Assembly (NCBI RefSeq): GCF_900491745.1
Contig: NZ_UETR01000039.1
Span: forward strand, 1-28,523
Length of the DNA stretch: 28,523 nt
Origin: Amarolinea aalborgensis
GTDB lineage: Bacteria > Chloroflexota > Anaerolineae > SSC4 > Amarolineaceae
Reading direction: 5' to 3'
Part shown: piece after piece, positions 9,497 through 15,883 of the stretch
Numbering within the stretch: the stretch's first letter is position 1
How the letters are laid out: every line of letters starts with the position of its first letter
The notes under the pieces: model-generated
Seen by the model: the letters and a program-made list of their open reading frames with translations, nothing else
What the model was told of the DNA's origin: nothing
Database searches by the model: none
Translations under genes and position numbers: made by a program

Positions 9497-9898
9497 CTAG
9501 CAACAGCCGCCCGCCGCGCAGGCCGCGGCGAAATCGAATCCGATGCGGCGGGAGAGCAGGTCGCCCACCTCCTGGCACAGCGCCTTCACGTCGGCCTCGC
9601 TGCGCACGTAGGCCTGCACGGCCGGCCGGTCGGCGAAGGCCTGGTACAGCCGGTTCATCTCCGCGCGGTCGGCCGGGCTGACGGCGTTGAGCATGAGTAA
9701 GGCCTGCAGGGATTGCTGCTTTGCCTGGTAGTCCGCGATGGCGCGCTGGGCGACGGCGTCCTGGTCCAGGTCCATGGCCGCGGCCTCGAAAGCCTGAAAC
9801 TGCGGCGCACCGGCCAGGGCCGCGGCGAAGTCGTGGGCCGCCTGGCTCACCACTTTAGGCGGCGCGCTATCGGAATTGTTCAGCACCAAGTCTGTCAT
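9497..9898 (-). CDS. YlbF/YmcA-family protein with Cys-rich C-terminus
   Basis: Second YlbF-family protein, 133 residues. It shares the pattern of its downstream paralogue: an ALAGAPQFQAFEAAAMDLDQD helix, a YQAKQQSLQALL helix and a final CQEVGDLLSRRIGFDF segment. It ends ACAAGGCC, giving Cys127, Cys132 and Cys133 as the last residues. The ATG overlaps the arsC stop by four bases, so translation is coupled to arsenate reductase. The paired paralogues with similar but not identical cysteine tails suggest a heteromeric complex, an inference from the YlbF-YmcA precedent. Confidence 0.72.
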   Translation of the reverse strand: MTDLVLNNSDSAPPKVVSQAAHDFAAALAGAPQFQAFEAAAMDLDQDAVAQRAIADYQAKQQSLQALLMLNAVSPADRAEMNRLYQAFADRPAVQAYVRSEADVKALCQEVGDLLSRRIGFDFAAACAAGGCC

Positions 9899-10326
9899 AA
9901 TCCATCCCCAGAATATTGTATGAGTAGCGCAGGAATCTTCTGCGCGATGTCGTCACGGACGCTTCGAAACACAGCCATGACCTCTTCGTCGGTTCCCTCG
10001 GCCTTTGCCGGATCGGGGAAGCCGACGTGGACTCGCCGGCCGGGGCCTAGCCACAGTGGACATTCCTCGGCCGCCGAGTCGCAGACGGTGACCACCAGGT
10101 CCAGCGGTGTGTTGCGAAACTCGTTGGCGTGCTTGGAGCGGCCTGTGTGCTCGATGCCGATCTCAGCCAGCGCCTGCAGAGCCTTGGGGTGGACGTAGCC
10201 GGCCGGCTGGGTACCCGCCGACACAGCCTCCCAGGTGTCGCCCAGGCGGGCGTTGACGATGGCTTCGGCTAGGTGCGACCGGCAGGAGTTGCCGGTGCAC
10301 AGAAATAGCACTTTGCGGCGCTTCAT
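9895..10326 (-). CDS. arsC: Arsenate reductase, thioredoxin-coupled (low-molecular-weight phosphatase fold)
   Basis: Reduces arsenate to arsenite in the cytoplasm using thioredoxin. The 143-residue product has the phosphatase-like loop CTGNSCRS with Cys10, Cys15 and Arg16, and the redox relay cysteines Cys82 and Cys89 in VCDSAAEECPLW. These are the same positions as in the S. aureus pI258 enzyme. GFPDPAKAEG supplies the conserved aspartate. Length is usual for this class. Its ATG overlaps the stop of the AhpD-like gene and its own stop overlaps ylbF. Arsenite produced here would be handed to ArsD/ArsA encoded upstream in the same operon. Confidence 0.93.
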   Translation of the reverse strand: MKRRKVLFLCTGNSCRSHLAEAIVNARLGDTWEAVSAGTQPAGYVHPKALQALAEIGIEHTGRSKHANEFRNTPLDLVVTVCDSAAEECPLWLGPGRRVHVGFPDPAKAEGTDEEVMAVFRSVRDDIAQKIPALLIQYSGDGL

Positions 10327-10649
10327 GCAGTAACCTCACTGTCCGGCGCTAGCAGGCGCAGCGAATTGGCGACCGTGTCATTGACGGTGGCCTGCTTCAT
10401 ATACCTGGCCACCATGATCGCTTCGGTAATTTCCGCGTTGGTTATCCCTTTCTCCTTGGCCATCTTGACCCACATCTGAGTGCAGGTATCCGAGCCGGCG
10501 ATGGCCGCCGCGCCGATGCCGATCAGCAGCTTGTACTTGCCAGGCACGGCCTGGTAGTTGGGATGTTCGAACAGGAGCGCCCTCTCGTCCATCTGGTTTT
10601 TGGCGAACTCAGAGGCGAAGTCCTTCAGTAGTTCCATCGGTGTTTTCAT
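10323..10649 (-). CDS. Carboxymuconolactone decarboxylase/AhpD-like protein with a single cysteine
   Basis: A 108-residue helical protein of the CMD/AhpD-like superfamily, with EHPNYQAVPGKYKLLIGIGAAAIAG, an EITEAIMVARYM helix and a C-terminal tail. AhpD-type members carry a CxxC plus histidine redox centre. Here the matching position reads TCTQMW with only Cys56, so the usual disulfide chemistry is absent and the protein may be a binding or structural variant. The ATG overlaps the stop of the preceding dsrE remnant and its end overlaps the arsC start. Similar CMD proteins are often found next to arsenic and redox genes; the role is not established. Confidence 0.75.
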   Translation of the reverse strand: MKTPMELLKDFASEFAKNQMDERALLFEHPNYQAVPGKYKLLIGIGAAAIAGSDTCTQMWVKMAKEKGITNAEITEAIMVARYMKQATVNDTVANSLRLLAPDSEVTA

Positions 10650-10771
10650 GGCCTGCTTTTCCTCAGTACAGAATAGGAGCAGGCATTGTCCCTACGCGTG
10701 AGGCCCACCTGCAGCTCGGATGGTGCATCGCCCATGCCGTTGCGGGTGAAGAGCAGTACGGCGTCATGCAT
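10646..10771 (-). pseudogene. Truncated dsrE-like remnant between arsA and the AhpD-like gene
   Basis: A 41-codon frame begins MHDAVLLFTRNGMGDAPSELQ, nearly the same as the first 21 residues of the intact DsrE-like protein further down the operon. It then diverges into unrelated sequence and stops at the AhpD-like ATG. At the DNA level 80 bases (10709-10788) align without gaps to 8380-8459 with 71 identities by eye. The segment includes the ribosome-binding site and extends into the end of arsA. The cysteines needed for DsrE function are lost. It could still be translated as a short coupling peptide, since it overlaps both neighbours. Confidence 0.8.
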
Positions 10772-12653
10772 GGCTCATCTCCCTGTGATCCTGGCTCGGC
10801 GCTGGCGCGTGCACGCCATTGCCGTAAATCTGGTCGCCCAACCTGGTCAGGGCGCTTAGGCCCTTGATCTCAGCGGGCAGCAAAGGAATCTGGAGCAGGG
10901 GAACTGGGAAGCGCCGGGCGATCTCGCCCATGTACTTGCTCTGCATCGCGCGGCGAGCTTGGGTGAAGGGGGTAATTGCCTGCTCGGCTGGGATGATGAA
11001 ATTGGCCACGACCAGCCCCGGTTCGATGCCCACGGTGCGCAGCTCCTGCGACGCGCGGTACGCTTCCAGGATCGGCGTTGATTCGGGGTACATTACAAAG
11101 GCGAACGTGCTCTGAGTCGGGTCGCGCATCATGTTGATGACTTGGCCGAAGCGCTGTTTGGCCACGTCGTCGGCCGCGGCCGTGTCCACCGAAGCAAACA
11201 CCTTGACATCAATCTGCTTGCTCCAGTCCATGGGCAGCTCTAGCAGGCGCAGGGTATGGCCAGTGGGCGCGGTGTCAAAGACGATGGAGTCCCACTGCGC
11301 CTGCGAGGCGAAGTCAATAAAGAGATCGAAAGCGGCCATCTCCTCGGTGCAGGGCGAGTCCAACTCCTCTTCCATGGTCTGGATGGCGTGCTCTGGCCGG
11401 CCGCGGCGGCGGGCGTCGTCCAGGATGCGGGTCTTGTAGCTCTCGGCTGCGGCCTTGGGATCAATCTTGGCCGCCCACAGGTTGGATAGGCCAGCCACCG
11501 GCGCGGCCGTGTCGCCCACGGGCTGGCCCAGCACGTCGCCCAGGTGCGCGGCCGGGTCCGTGGTCAACAGCAGGGTCTTGTGACCCTGACGGGCCAGCCA
11601 CACCGCGGTGATGCACGAGGCGACGGTCTTGCCGACGCCGCCCTTGCCCGCGAAGAAAACCGCGCGGCTGTGGCCGTTAGGTGACACCCGTTCCGCCGCG
11701 CCGTCGAGCACAGGCAAAGTCGTGATGGTCCGCGGGGACGCGCCGTTTTGGCCAAAGCCGGCCGTCCTGGCGCCGTCGAAGAAGATGGCGCCCACGGCCC
11801 GCAGGCGCTTGACGCCCTGGATCTCGCCGGGCAGCAGGGCCATGGTGCGGGTGGGCGCCGGCAACTCCTGCGTAATCTGCGCCAGGTAGCGGGTTTGCAT
11901 CTCGGCGCGCGCGGCGAAGAGCGGGTTGGTGCGAGCCTCGGACGGAATGACGCTGTTGACGATCAGTTGATGGTTGGCGATGCCTAGCTTGCCCAGCTCG
12001 GTGATCGCGCGCTGGGTTTCCTTGATAGCCACGGCCTCGGGGTGCAGCACGAACATGAAGGTCGTGACCGCGGGGTCACGCATGATGGTCATCGCACGTT
12101 CGTACTTGTGCTTGGCGTCCTGGATCGCGGCGGCCGGGCCGATACAGGTTTGGCCGCTGCCCTGGCTGGCGTCGTCAATGGACTGGCTCCACTCGGCCGG
12201 CAGCTCCAACAGGCGCAGGGTGTGGCCGGTGGGCGCGGTGTCGAAGATCACGACGTCGAAAGCCTTGCCGTCGGCCGCGGGTGCGTCGAGGAAGTCGGTG
12301 AAGCGGTCGAAGGAGGCCACCTCGGCGGTGCAAGGACCGCTCATCTGATCTTCCATCACCTGCACCATTTGCAGCGGGAAGGCGGCGCGGATGGGCGCCA
12401 TGGCGCGGTCAATGTACTCCTGCGTGGCCTGGTCGGGGTCAATCTCCATGGCCCACAGGTTGGGCACACCGGCGATGGGCGTCATCTGATGGCCGATAGG
12501 CTGCTCGAAGACGTCGGCCAGGTTGGAGGCCGGGTCGGTGGTGACGATCAGCGTGCGCTGACCTTCATCGGCGAAGCGTACAGCGTGCGTGCAGGCCATG
12601 CTCGTCTTGCCCACACCGCCTTTGCCGGAGAAGAAGATAAAACGGGTGCTCAT
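10764..12653 (-). CDS. arsA: Arsenite-stimulated ATPase, fused ArsA1-ArsA2
   Basis: Cytoplasmic metalloid-activated ATPase that powers arsenite export through a membrane pump. The 629 residues are two homologous halves, each with a deviant P-loop GKGGVGKT (10-17 and 336-343) and the signature DTAPTGHTLRLLELP. Cysteines Cys108, Cys170 and Cys435 lie in SGPCTAEVASFD, SGQTCIGP and DSPCTEEMAAFD, corresponding to the three As(III)-binding residues of the E. coli enzyme. The start overlaps the arsD stop (ATGA). The last codons, encoding HREMSHA, come from the same duplicated junction sequence that ends the YuzD-like gene, so the C-terminus has been rebuilt. No ArsB or Acr3 pump is encoded in the window. 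Confidence 0.93.
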   Translation of the reverse strand: MSTRFIFFSGKGGVGKTSMACTHAVRFADEGQRTLIVTTDPASNLADVFEQPIGHQMTPIAGVPNLWAMEIDPDQATQEYIDRAMAPIRAAFPLQMVQVMEDQMSGPCTAEVASFDRFTDFLDAPAADGKAFDVVIFDTAPTGHTLRLLELPAEWSQSIDDASQGSGQTCIGPAAAIQDAKHKYERAMTIMRDPAVTTFMFVLHPEAVAIKETQRAITELGKLGIANHQLIVNSVIPSEARTNPLFAARAEMQTRYLAQITQELPAPTRTMALLPGEIQGVKRLRAVGAIFFDGARTAGFGQNGASPRTITTLPVLDGAAERVSPNGHSRAVFFAGKGGVGKTVASCITAVWLARQGHKTLLLTTDPAAHLGDVLGQPVGDTAAPVAGLSNLWAAKIDPKAAAESYKTRILDDARRRGRPEHAIQTMEEELDSPCTEEMAAFDLFIDFASQAQWDSIVFDTAPTGHTLRLLELPMDWSKQIDVKVFASVDTAAADDVAKQRFGQVINMMRDPTQSTFAFVMYPESTPILEAYRASQELRTVGIEPGLVVANFIIPAEQAITPFTQARRAMQSKYMGEIARRFPVPLLQIPLLPAEIKGLSALTRLGDQIYGNGVHAPAPSQDHREMSHA

Positions 12654-13009
12654 TGCCCAGATCCATTCAGGTGCGGGCGCAACTCAGCCAGGCTAGGGTA
12701 GGCGCCAGCTTTGATGACCTGGCCGCGCACGACGGTGATGGGCAGCGCGGCCATCTGGCGCTCGCGCACCAGGTGCATCACGTCGGCGTTGTTGAGAAAG
12801 GCATGGGGGTGGCTGGTCATCTGGTAGCGCGTCACGCCCAGGCCTTCTGCCTGCAAGGCTACGATCATCTCGCTCACGTCGAGCAGGGTCTGATCCAGTG
12901 TCGGGCCGCAGAGGCCGGTGGGGCAGCACATGGGCGGGTCGAAGAGCTCGACGGCTGGCGTAGCCGACGGCTGGGGAGCTTGCGGGAACATGGTGATGGA
13001 TTCGATCAT
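12650..13009 (-). CDS. arsD: Arsenite metallochaperone ArsD
   Basis: Carries arsenite to ArsA. The 119-residue protein has FDPPMCCPTGLCGPT, giving Cys28, Cys29 and Cys34 in the CC-x4-C arrangement essential for metallochaperone activity (residues 12, 13 and 18 in E. coli ArsD). It continues with the thioredoxin-fold core DVSEMIVALQAEGLGVTRY, NNADVMHLV and LPITVVRGQVIKAGAYPS. It is slightly longer at the N-terminus than usual; GGAGG at good spacing supports the chosen ATG. That Shine-Dalgarno sequence lies inside a perfect palindrome resembling the upstream arsR operator. Overlaps arsA by four bases. Confidence 0.93.
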   Translation of the reverse strand: MIESITMFPQAPQPSATPAVELFDPPMCCPTGLCGPTLDQTLLDVSEMIVALQAEGLGVTRYQMTSHPHAFLNNADVMHLVRERQMAALPITVVRGQVIKAGAYPSLAELRPHLNGSGQ

Positions 13010-13014
13010 GGTAA

Positions 13015-13030
13015 TTCAACCTCCGTTGAA
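13015..13030. promoter_or_regulatory. Second ArsR-box-like palindrome covering the arsD ribosome-binding site
   Basis: TTCAAC, CTCC, GTTGAA is a perfect 6-4-6 inverted repeat in the 43-base gap between arsR and arsD. On the coding strand its centre is the arsD Shine-Dalgarno GGAG. Its arms differ by one base from the operator in front of arsR, so it may be an internal operator. Occlusion of the ribosome-binding site by a small RNA hairpin is an alternative. Confidence 0.5.
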
Positions 13031-13052
13031 ATAGATTCCTAAAAAAAGAGGG

Positions 13053-13439
13053 CTAATTTTGTGCGAATAGTATTTCGGTCGAGCGCATGAACGCGCCCTG
13101 CGGGCCGCAGGTCGGCCGTCGGGACTTGATGCGCGCCGGGTCGAAAAACGCACCGAAGACGGCGTTCAGCTCCGCCAGCGCTTGACGGTTGATCGAGTAA
13201 TAGATCCAGCGGGCGTCGAGGGCATCGCGCTCGACATCCACCAGACCGGCCCGGCGCAGCACACTGAGATGGTGCGAGATTAGGTTGGGCGGCATCTGCA
13301 GCGCGTCGCCCAGCTCACAGTTGCACTGCACGCCCTCCATGAGCAGGTGCAGGATCAGCAGGCGCTTAGGCTCCGCCAGGGCCTTGAGTCGGTCGGCCAG
13401 GTCGTTCAGGTTGGCGGGAGGTGGAGCAACATTCATCAT
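13053..13439 (-). CDS. arsR: ArsR/SmtB-family metalloregulatory repressor
   Basis: Winged-helix repressor that leaves DNA on binding As(III) or another metal. Of 128 residues, LKALAEPKRLLILHLL opens the domain, VQCNCELGDAL (Cys39 and Cys41) is the alpha-3 metal-binding box and PNLISHHLSVLRRAGLV is the recognition helix. An extra Cys111 in RRPTCG near the C-terminus could complete a three-sulfur arsenite site, an inference. It is the first gene of the arsenic operon and sits just below a consensus promoter with a palindromic operator, so it probably regulates itself together with arsDA and the rest. Confidence 0.92.
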   Translation of the reverse strand: MMNVAPPPANLNDLADRLKALAEPKRLLILHLLMEGVQCNCELGDALQMPPNLISHHLSVLRRAGLVDVERDALDARWIYYSINRQALAELNAVFGAFFDPARIKSRRPTCGPQGAFMRSTEILFAQN

Positions 13440-13463
13440 GAACGAATACCTCGATCAGAATAG

Positions 13464-13479
13464 TTCAATATACATTGAA
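13464..13479. promoter_or_regulatory. ArsR operator
   Basis: TTCAAT, ATAC, ATTGAA is a perfect 6-4-6 inverted repeat in the style of ArsR/SmtB operators. It touches the downstream edge of the arsR -10 box, so bound repressor would cover the transcription start. Confidence 0.8.
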
Positions 13480-13506
13480 TTATATTCCGGCCAACCGATT
13501 TGTCAA
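13479..13506 (-). promoter_or_regulatory. Consensus sigma-70 promoter of the arsenic operon
   Basis: On the minus strand TTGACA (13501-13506) and TATAAT (13479-13484) are separated by 16 bases: both hexamers are perfect consensus. The expected transcription start falls inside the ArsR palindrome. This is the clearest promoter in the window. Confidence 0.88.
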
Positions 13507-13633
13507 ATGGGCGGACGGCGGTCATGAGCGAGCATGACTGGAACTCTTGTACATCATGTGTGTGGTTCTTTACCTGGCCTCATGCGCAAAGCGGCGAGGT
13601 GAGCCATCGGACGTGGCGCGGCCGTCAAGATGG

Positions 13634-13653
13634 GTCGCCTCTGAAATGGCGAC
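13634..13653 (-). terminator. Weak hairpin just beyond the first ccdA copy
   Basis: GTCGCC, 8 bases, GGCGAC lies about 12 bases after the ccdA stop, where an operon end would be expected. No T tract follows on the minus strand, so it may only be a stabilising 3-prime hairpin. The remainder of the 13507-13664 gap shows no supported gene. Confidence 0.25.
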
Positions 13654-13664
13654 GCGGCGCTTCA

Positions 13665-14339
13665 TCAGGCTATCCACAGGAAGTAGAAGCCGACGCCCAG
13701 GATGAGCACGCCGGCCGCGCGCTCCATGATCTGCGACCAACGGCCCAGCGCCAGCATGCCCTTCAGCGCACCGGCGAAAGTCCCCGCCAGCACCACTGGT
13801 ACGCCGCGGCCCAGCGCGTAGACGAAGAGCAGCGCGGCGCCGTAGGCCAGCGCGCCCTTGAGCATGACATAGGTGAGGATGGCCGCCAGCACCGGTGTGG
13901 CGCACTGCGATGCCACCAGGCCGGAGACCAGGCCCAGGGCCAGCGCGCCCGGGACGCCCTTCAGGGTGACGCGCTGGCGCAGGCCGCCGAACCACATGGG
14001 CAAGCTCAAAGAGAGGATGCCTAGCATGTGCAGGCCGATGACAAAGCAGATGGCCGCCACCAGATAGTACCACCATTGGGTAGCCACGCCCAGGATGCCG
14101 CCCACCAGGGCGGCGATCACCCCTAGCAGCATGAAGGTAATTGCCAGGCCGACGGCAAAGGCCAGGGAGAGGGCAAACGAGCGCTGGCGCGACATCGCCT
14201 GCGAGCCGCCGACAAAGCCGACGATCAAGGGAATTGTTGCCACGTTGCACGGCCCCAAACTGGTGAGCACACCGCCCAGGAAGACGAGCAGGAAGCCCAC
14301 GACCGAGGCGGTCTGAAGGGTGGTTGGATCGAAGGTCAT
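13665..14339 (-). CDS. ccdA: CcdA/DsbD-type transmembrane thiol-redox transporter, copy 1
   Basis: Polytopic membrane protein of 224 residues with about six hydrophobic helices. It carries electrons from cytoplasmic thioredoxin to an outward-facing thioredoxin-like partner. The two redox cysteines of the family are present: Cys31 in LTSLGPCNVATIPLIVGF and Cys146 in VSGLVASQCATPVL. The partner is likely the membrane-anchored thioredoxin encoded immediately upstream, two bases away. Very similar to the second copy about 2 kb upstream (shared blocks include GVPGALALGLVSGLVASQC and LLFVYALGRGVP). Whether it serves cytochrome c maturation, metal resistance or another thiol pathway is unclear; no other cytochrome c biogenesis gene is nearby. 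Confidence 0.85.
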   Translation of the reverse strand: MTFDPTTLQTASVVGFLLVFLGGVLTSLGPCNVATIPLIVGFVGGSQAMSRQRSFALSLAFAVGLAITFMLLGVIAALVGGILGVATQWWYYLVAAICFVIGLHMLGILSLSLPMWFGGLRQRVTLKGVPGALALGLVSGLVASQCATPVLAAILTYVMLKGALAYGAALLFVYALGRGVPVVLAGTFAGALKGMLALGRWSQIMERAAGVLILGVGFYFLWIA

Positions 14340-14341
14340 CG

Positions 14342-14802
14342 TCAGTGACCTCCACCCAGGGTCGTCAAGGTCTGGCGCAGTTGGCCGGCCTCCAGAACGC
14401 CCATGTGCACCTGCCCCTGGCCGGCGCGGTCGAAGAAAATCAGGGTTGGGATGGTGCGAATGTGCGCGGTTTGCAGCAGGCGCGCATTGCGCTGGTCGTA
14501 GACGTCAACGTCCACCAGCGTGACAGATGCGGCGAATTCGGGATAGACTTCATTGACGATGGCCGTCATCTCCTTGCAAGGGATGCAGTTGAGCGAATGG
14601 AAGAACGCCAGCGTGGGCTGTCCCGCCTCCAGGGCGCGCTGCAATTTCTCCTGGGCAACTGGGCCGCCGCGACGGGTTTTACCTTCGTCTCCTGCTTCAT
14701 CAGCAGGATGATGACGGCCAGGATCAACAGGCCCGCGATCACCAGCAGTTGCGACTGTCGGGATAAATGGCAGCGAAGATGCTTGACTGCTTTTTGAGAC
14801 AT
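14342..14802 (-). pseudogene. Membrane-anchored thioredoxin-domain protein, copy 1, with a single-base frameshift
   Basis: Two frames together match the intact 172-residue paralogue upstream. The first 50 residues give a basic N-terminus, one membrane anchor (LLVIAGLLILAVIILLM) and end VAAAQLP. The remaining 103 residues in the other frame begin QEKLQRALEAGQPTLAFFHS and contain the CIPC active site, VDVDVYDQRNA and the cis-proline segment RTIPTLIFF. The frame changes at a CCC run (minus strand, 14653-14655); adding one C restores an uninterrupted gene. The only start for the second frame alone would be a TTG without a signal. The cause may be a real mutation or a sequencing/assembly error, so the locus may be functional. 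Confidence 0.75.
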
Positions 14803-14821
14803 CAGTTGTGGGTTGCTCCTC

Positions 14822-15286
14822 TCAGCGCAACAAGGCGCGTATATTGCCCAGACAACATGAACCCTGAGGGTTGCGCAGATCGCATGCGCATTGGCCGGCC
14901 TGAATGCCGGCGTTGATGTTCTCCAAGATGGCGGTGGCTAGCTCACTCGAAGCAGAGCGTATTTCGCCCAACGTGTGTTTGAAACAATAGCACACCAACA
15001 CATCGTCGTTTTTCAACTCTTTTTGATACACGCGCTCATGTACGTCACCGGTCAAGAAAGTCTGCGTGCCATCAGCCGTGAAGTACACAACTGGGCAGTC
15101 GAGCGTGCGACAAAACAAGTAGCCCGAATCACGCACGGCGCGCAGGCTGACCGCTAACATAGACTTGATCGTTTGCCCCTCCACAGGTCTGCCTTTCTGC
15201 TTGCATCTGGGACAATGATTGGTTGTGCGGGCAGGATACTGTACATCCTGGGCCGGTGGGTTGGGCGCTATGTTAGTTATGGTCAT
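14822..15286 (-). CDS. CopZ-like iron-sulfur metallochaperone (zinc-ribbon plus BFD-like [2Fe-2S] domain)
   Basis: A 154-residue cytoplasmic protein resembling the N-terminal part of Archaeoglobus CopZ, which binds zinc and a [2Fe-2S] cluster and can reduce copper. The zinc ribbon uses Cys25/Cys28 (HCPRC) and Cys59/Cys64 (FCRTLDC). The second half has VCYCFKHTLGEI (Cys99/Cys101) and CACDLRNPQGSCCLG (Cys133, 135, 144, 145), the BFD-like cluster pattern. The C-terminal heavy-metal-associated domain of CopZ is missing, so it would be a stand-alone redox or chaperone module. It overlaps the methyltransferase end by four bases and lies between the two CcdA/thioredoxin modules. Confidence 0.75.
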   Translation of the reverse strand: MTITNIAPNPPAQDVQYPARTTNHCPRCKQKGRPVEGQTIKSMLAVSLRAVRDSGYLFCRTLDCPVVYFTADGTQTFLTGDVHERVYQKELKNDDVLVCYCFKHTLGEIRSASSELATAILENINAGIQAGQCACDLRNPQGSCCLGNIRALLR

Positions 15287-15870
15287 GGTCCGCCTTCTCT
15301 ACGCGCTTCGATCAAATAGCCGTCCTCGTGCTGCCAGTTCTGCGGCAGGACCTCGAAGCCGGCGGCCTGCAACTGCTCGCTAACCGCCGCAGGGCTCAGG
15401 CGATGGTGGCTTGGCGGGCCGTCTGTGCTAGCGGCGTCGGGGCGCCAATCCAGGATGGCCACCTGCCCGCCAGCCCGCAGGACGCGTCGCATCTCGGCCA
15501 TCAGATCAGCCATCGGTTCGACCTCGTGGACGACGAACGCGCCCCAGATCCAGTCTACCGCAGCGTCGGGCAGGTCGATCTGCGGCAGTTCTGAGCGCAG
15601 CGGGCGAACCGTCTGCGGCGGATGGCGCTCGGCCAGTGCGTCCAGCATCTCCTGGCTGACGTCCAACGCCCAGACGGCGCCCGACGGGCCGGCCAGGTCG
15701 GCCAGCGGGAAAGTCCAAAAGCCGGTGCCGCAGCCTAAATCCAGCACCACGTGGCCGGGCTGGATGCCAAGGCTGCGCAGCAGGCGTTGCGGCTGCCATT
15801 TGGCCTCGCGCTCGGCGCTGTGCAAGCCGTGCCGTTTTTGCGGGTCGAAACGGCGTTCGTAGTGTGACAT
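15283..15870 (-). CDS. Class I SAM-dependent methyltransferase
   Basis: A 195-residue cytoplasmic methyltransferase. VVLDLGCGTGFWTFPLA is motif I (SAM binding), WALDVSQEMLDAL gives the acidic motif II residue, and VDWIWGAFVVHEVEP and RVLRAGGQVAILDW are later motifs of the UbiE/type-11 group. The start at MSHYERRFDP follows a GGGAG and lies just after the ccdA copy 2 stop; a longer frame would run into that gene. It lacks the multiple conserved cysteines of ArsM arsenite methyltransferases (only the motif I cysteine is seen), so arsenic methylation is not supported by sequence. Substrate unknown. Confidence 0.85.
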   Translation of the reverse strand: MSHYERRFDPQKRHGLHSAEREAKWQPQRLLRSLGIQPGHVVLDLGCGTGFWTFPLADLAGPSGAVWALDVSQEMLDALAERHPPQTVRPLRSELPQIDLPDAAVDWIWGAFVVHEVEPMADLMAEMRRVLRAGGQVAILDWRPDAASTDGPPSHHRLSPAAVSEQLQAAGFEVLPQNWQHEDGYLIEARREGGP

Positions 15871-15883
15871 GGTGCTCCCTTTA

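Noticed and set aside
13500..14024. Plus-strand open frame divergent from arsR, with an early CTSC
   Set aside because: It could in principle be a gene divergent from the ars promoter, but most of it is antisense to ccdA, it lacks any family features, and no ribosome-binding site precedes the internal ATG.
15283..15870. Methyltransferase considered as ArsM arsenite methyltransferase
   Set aside because: The conserved cysteines that bind arsenite in ArsM are absent; only the motif I cysteine is present.
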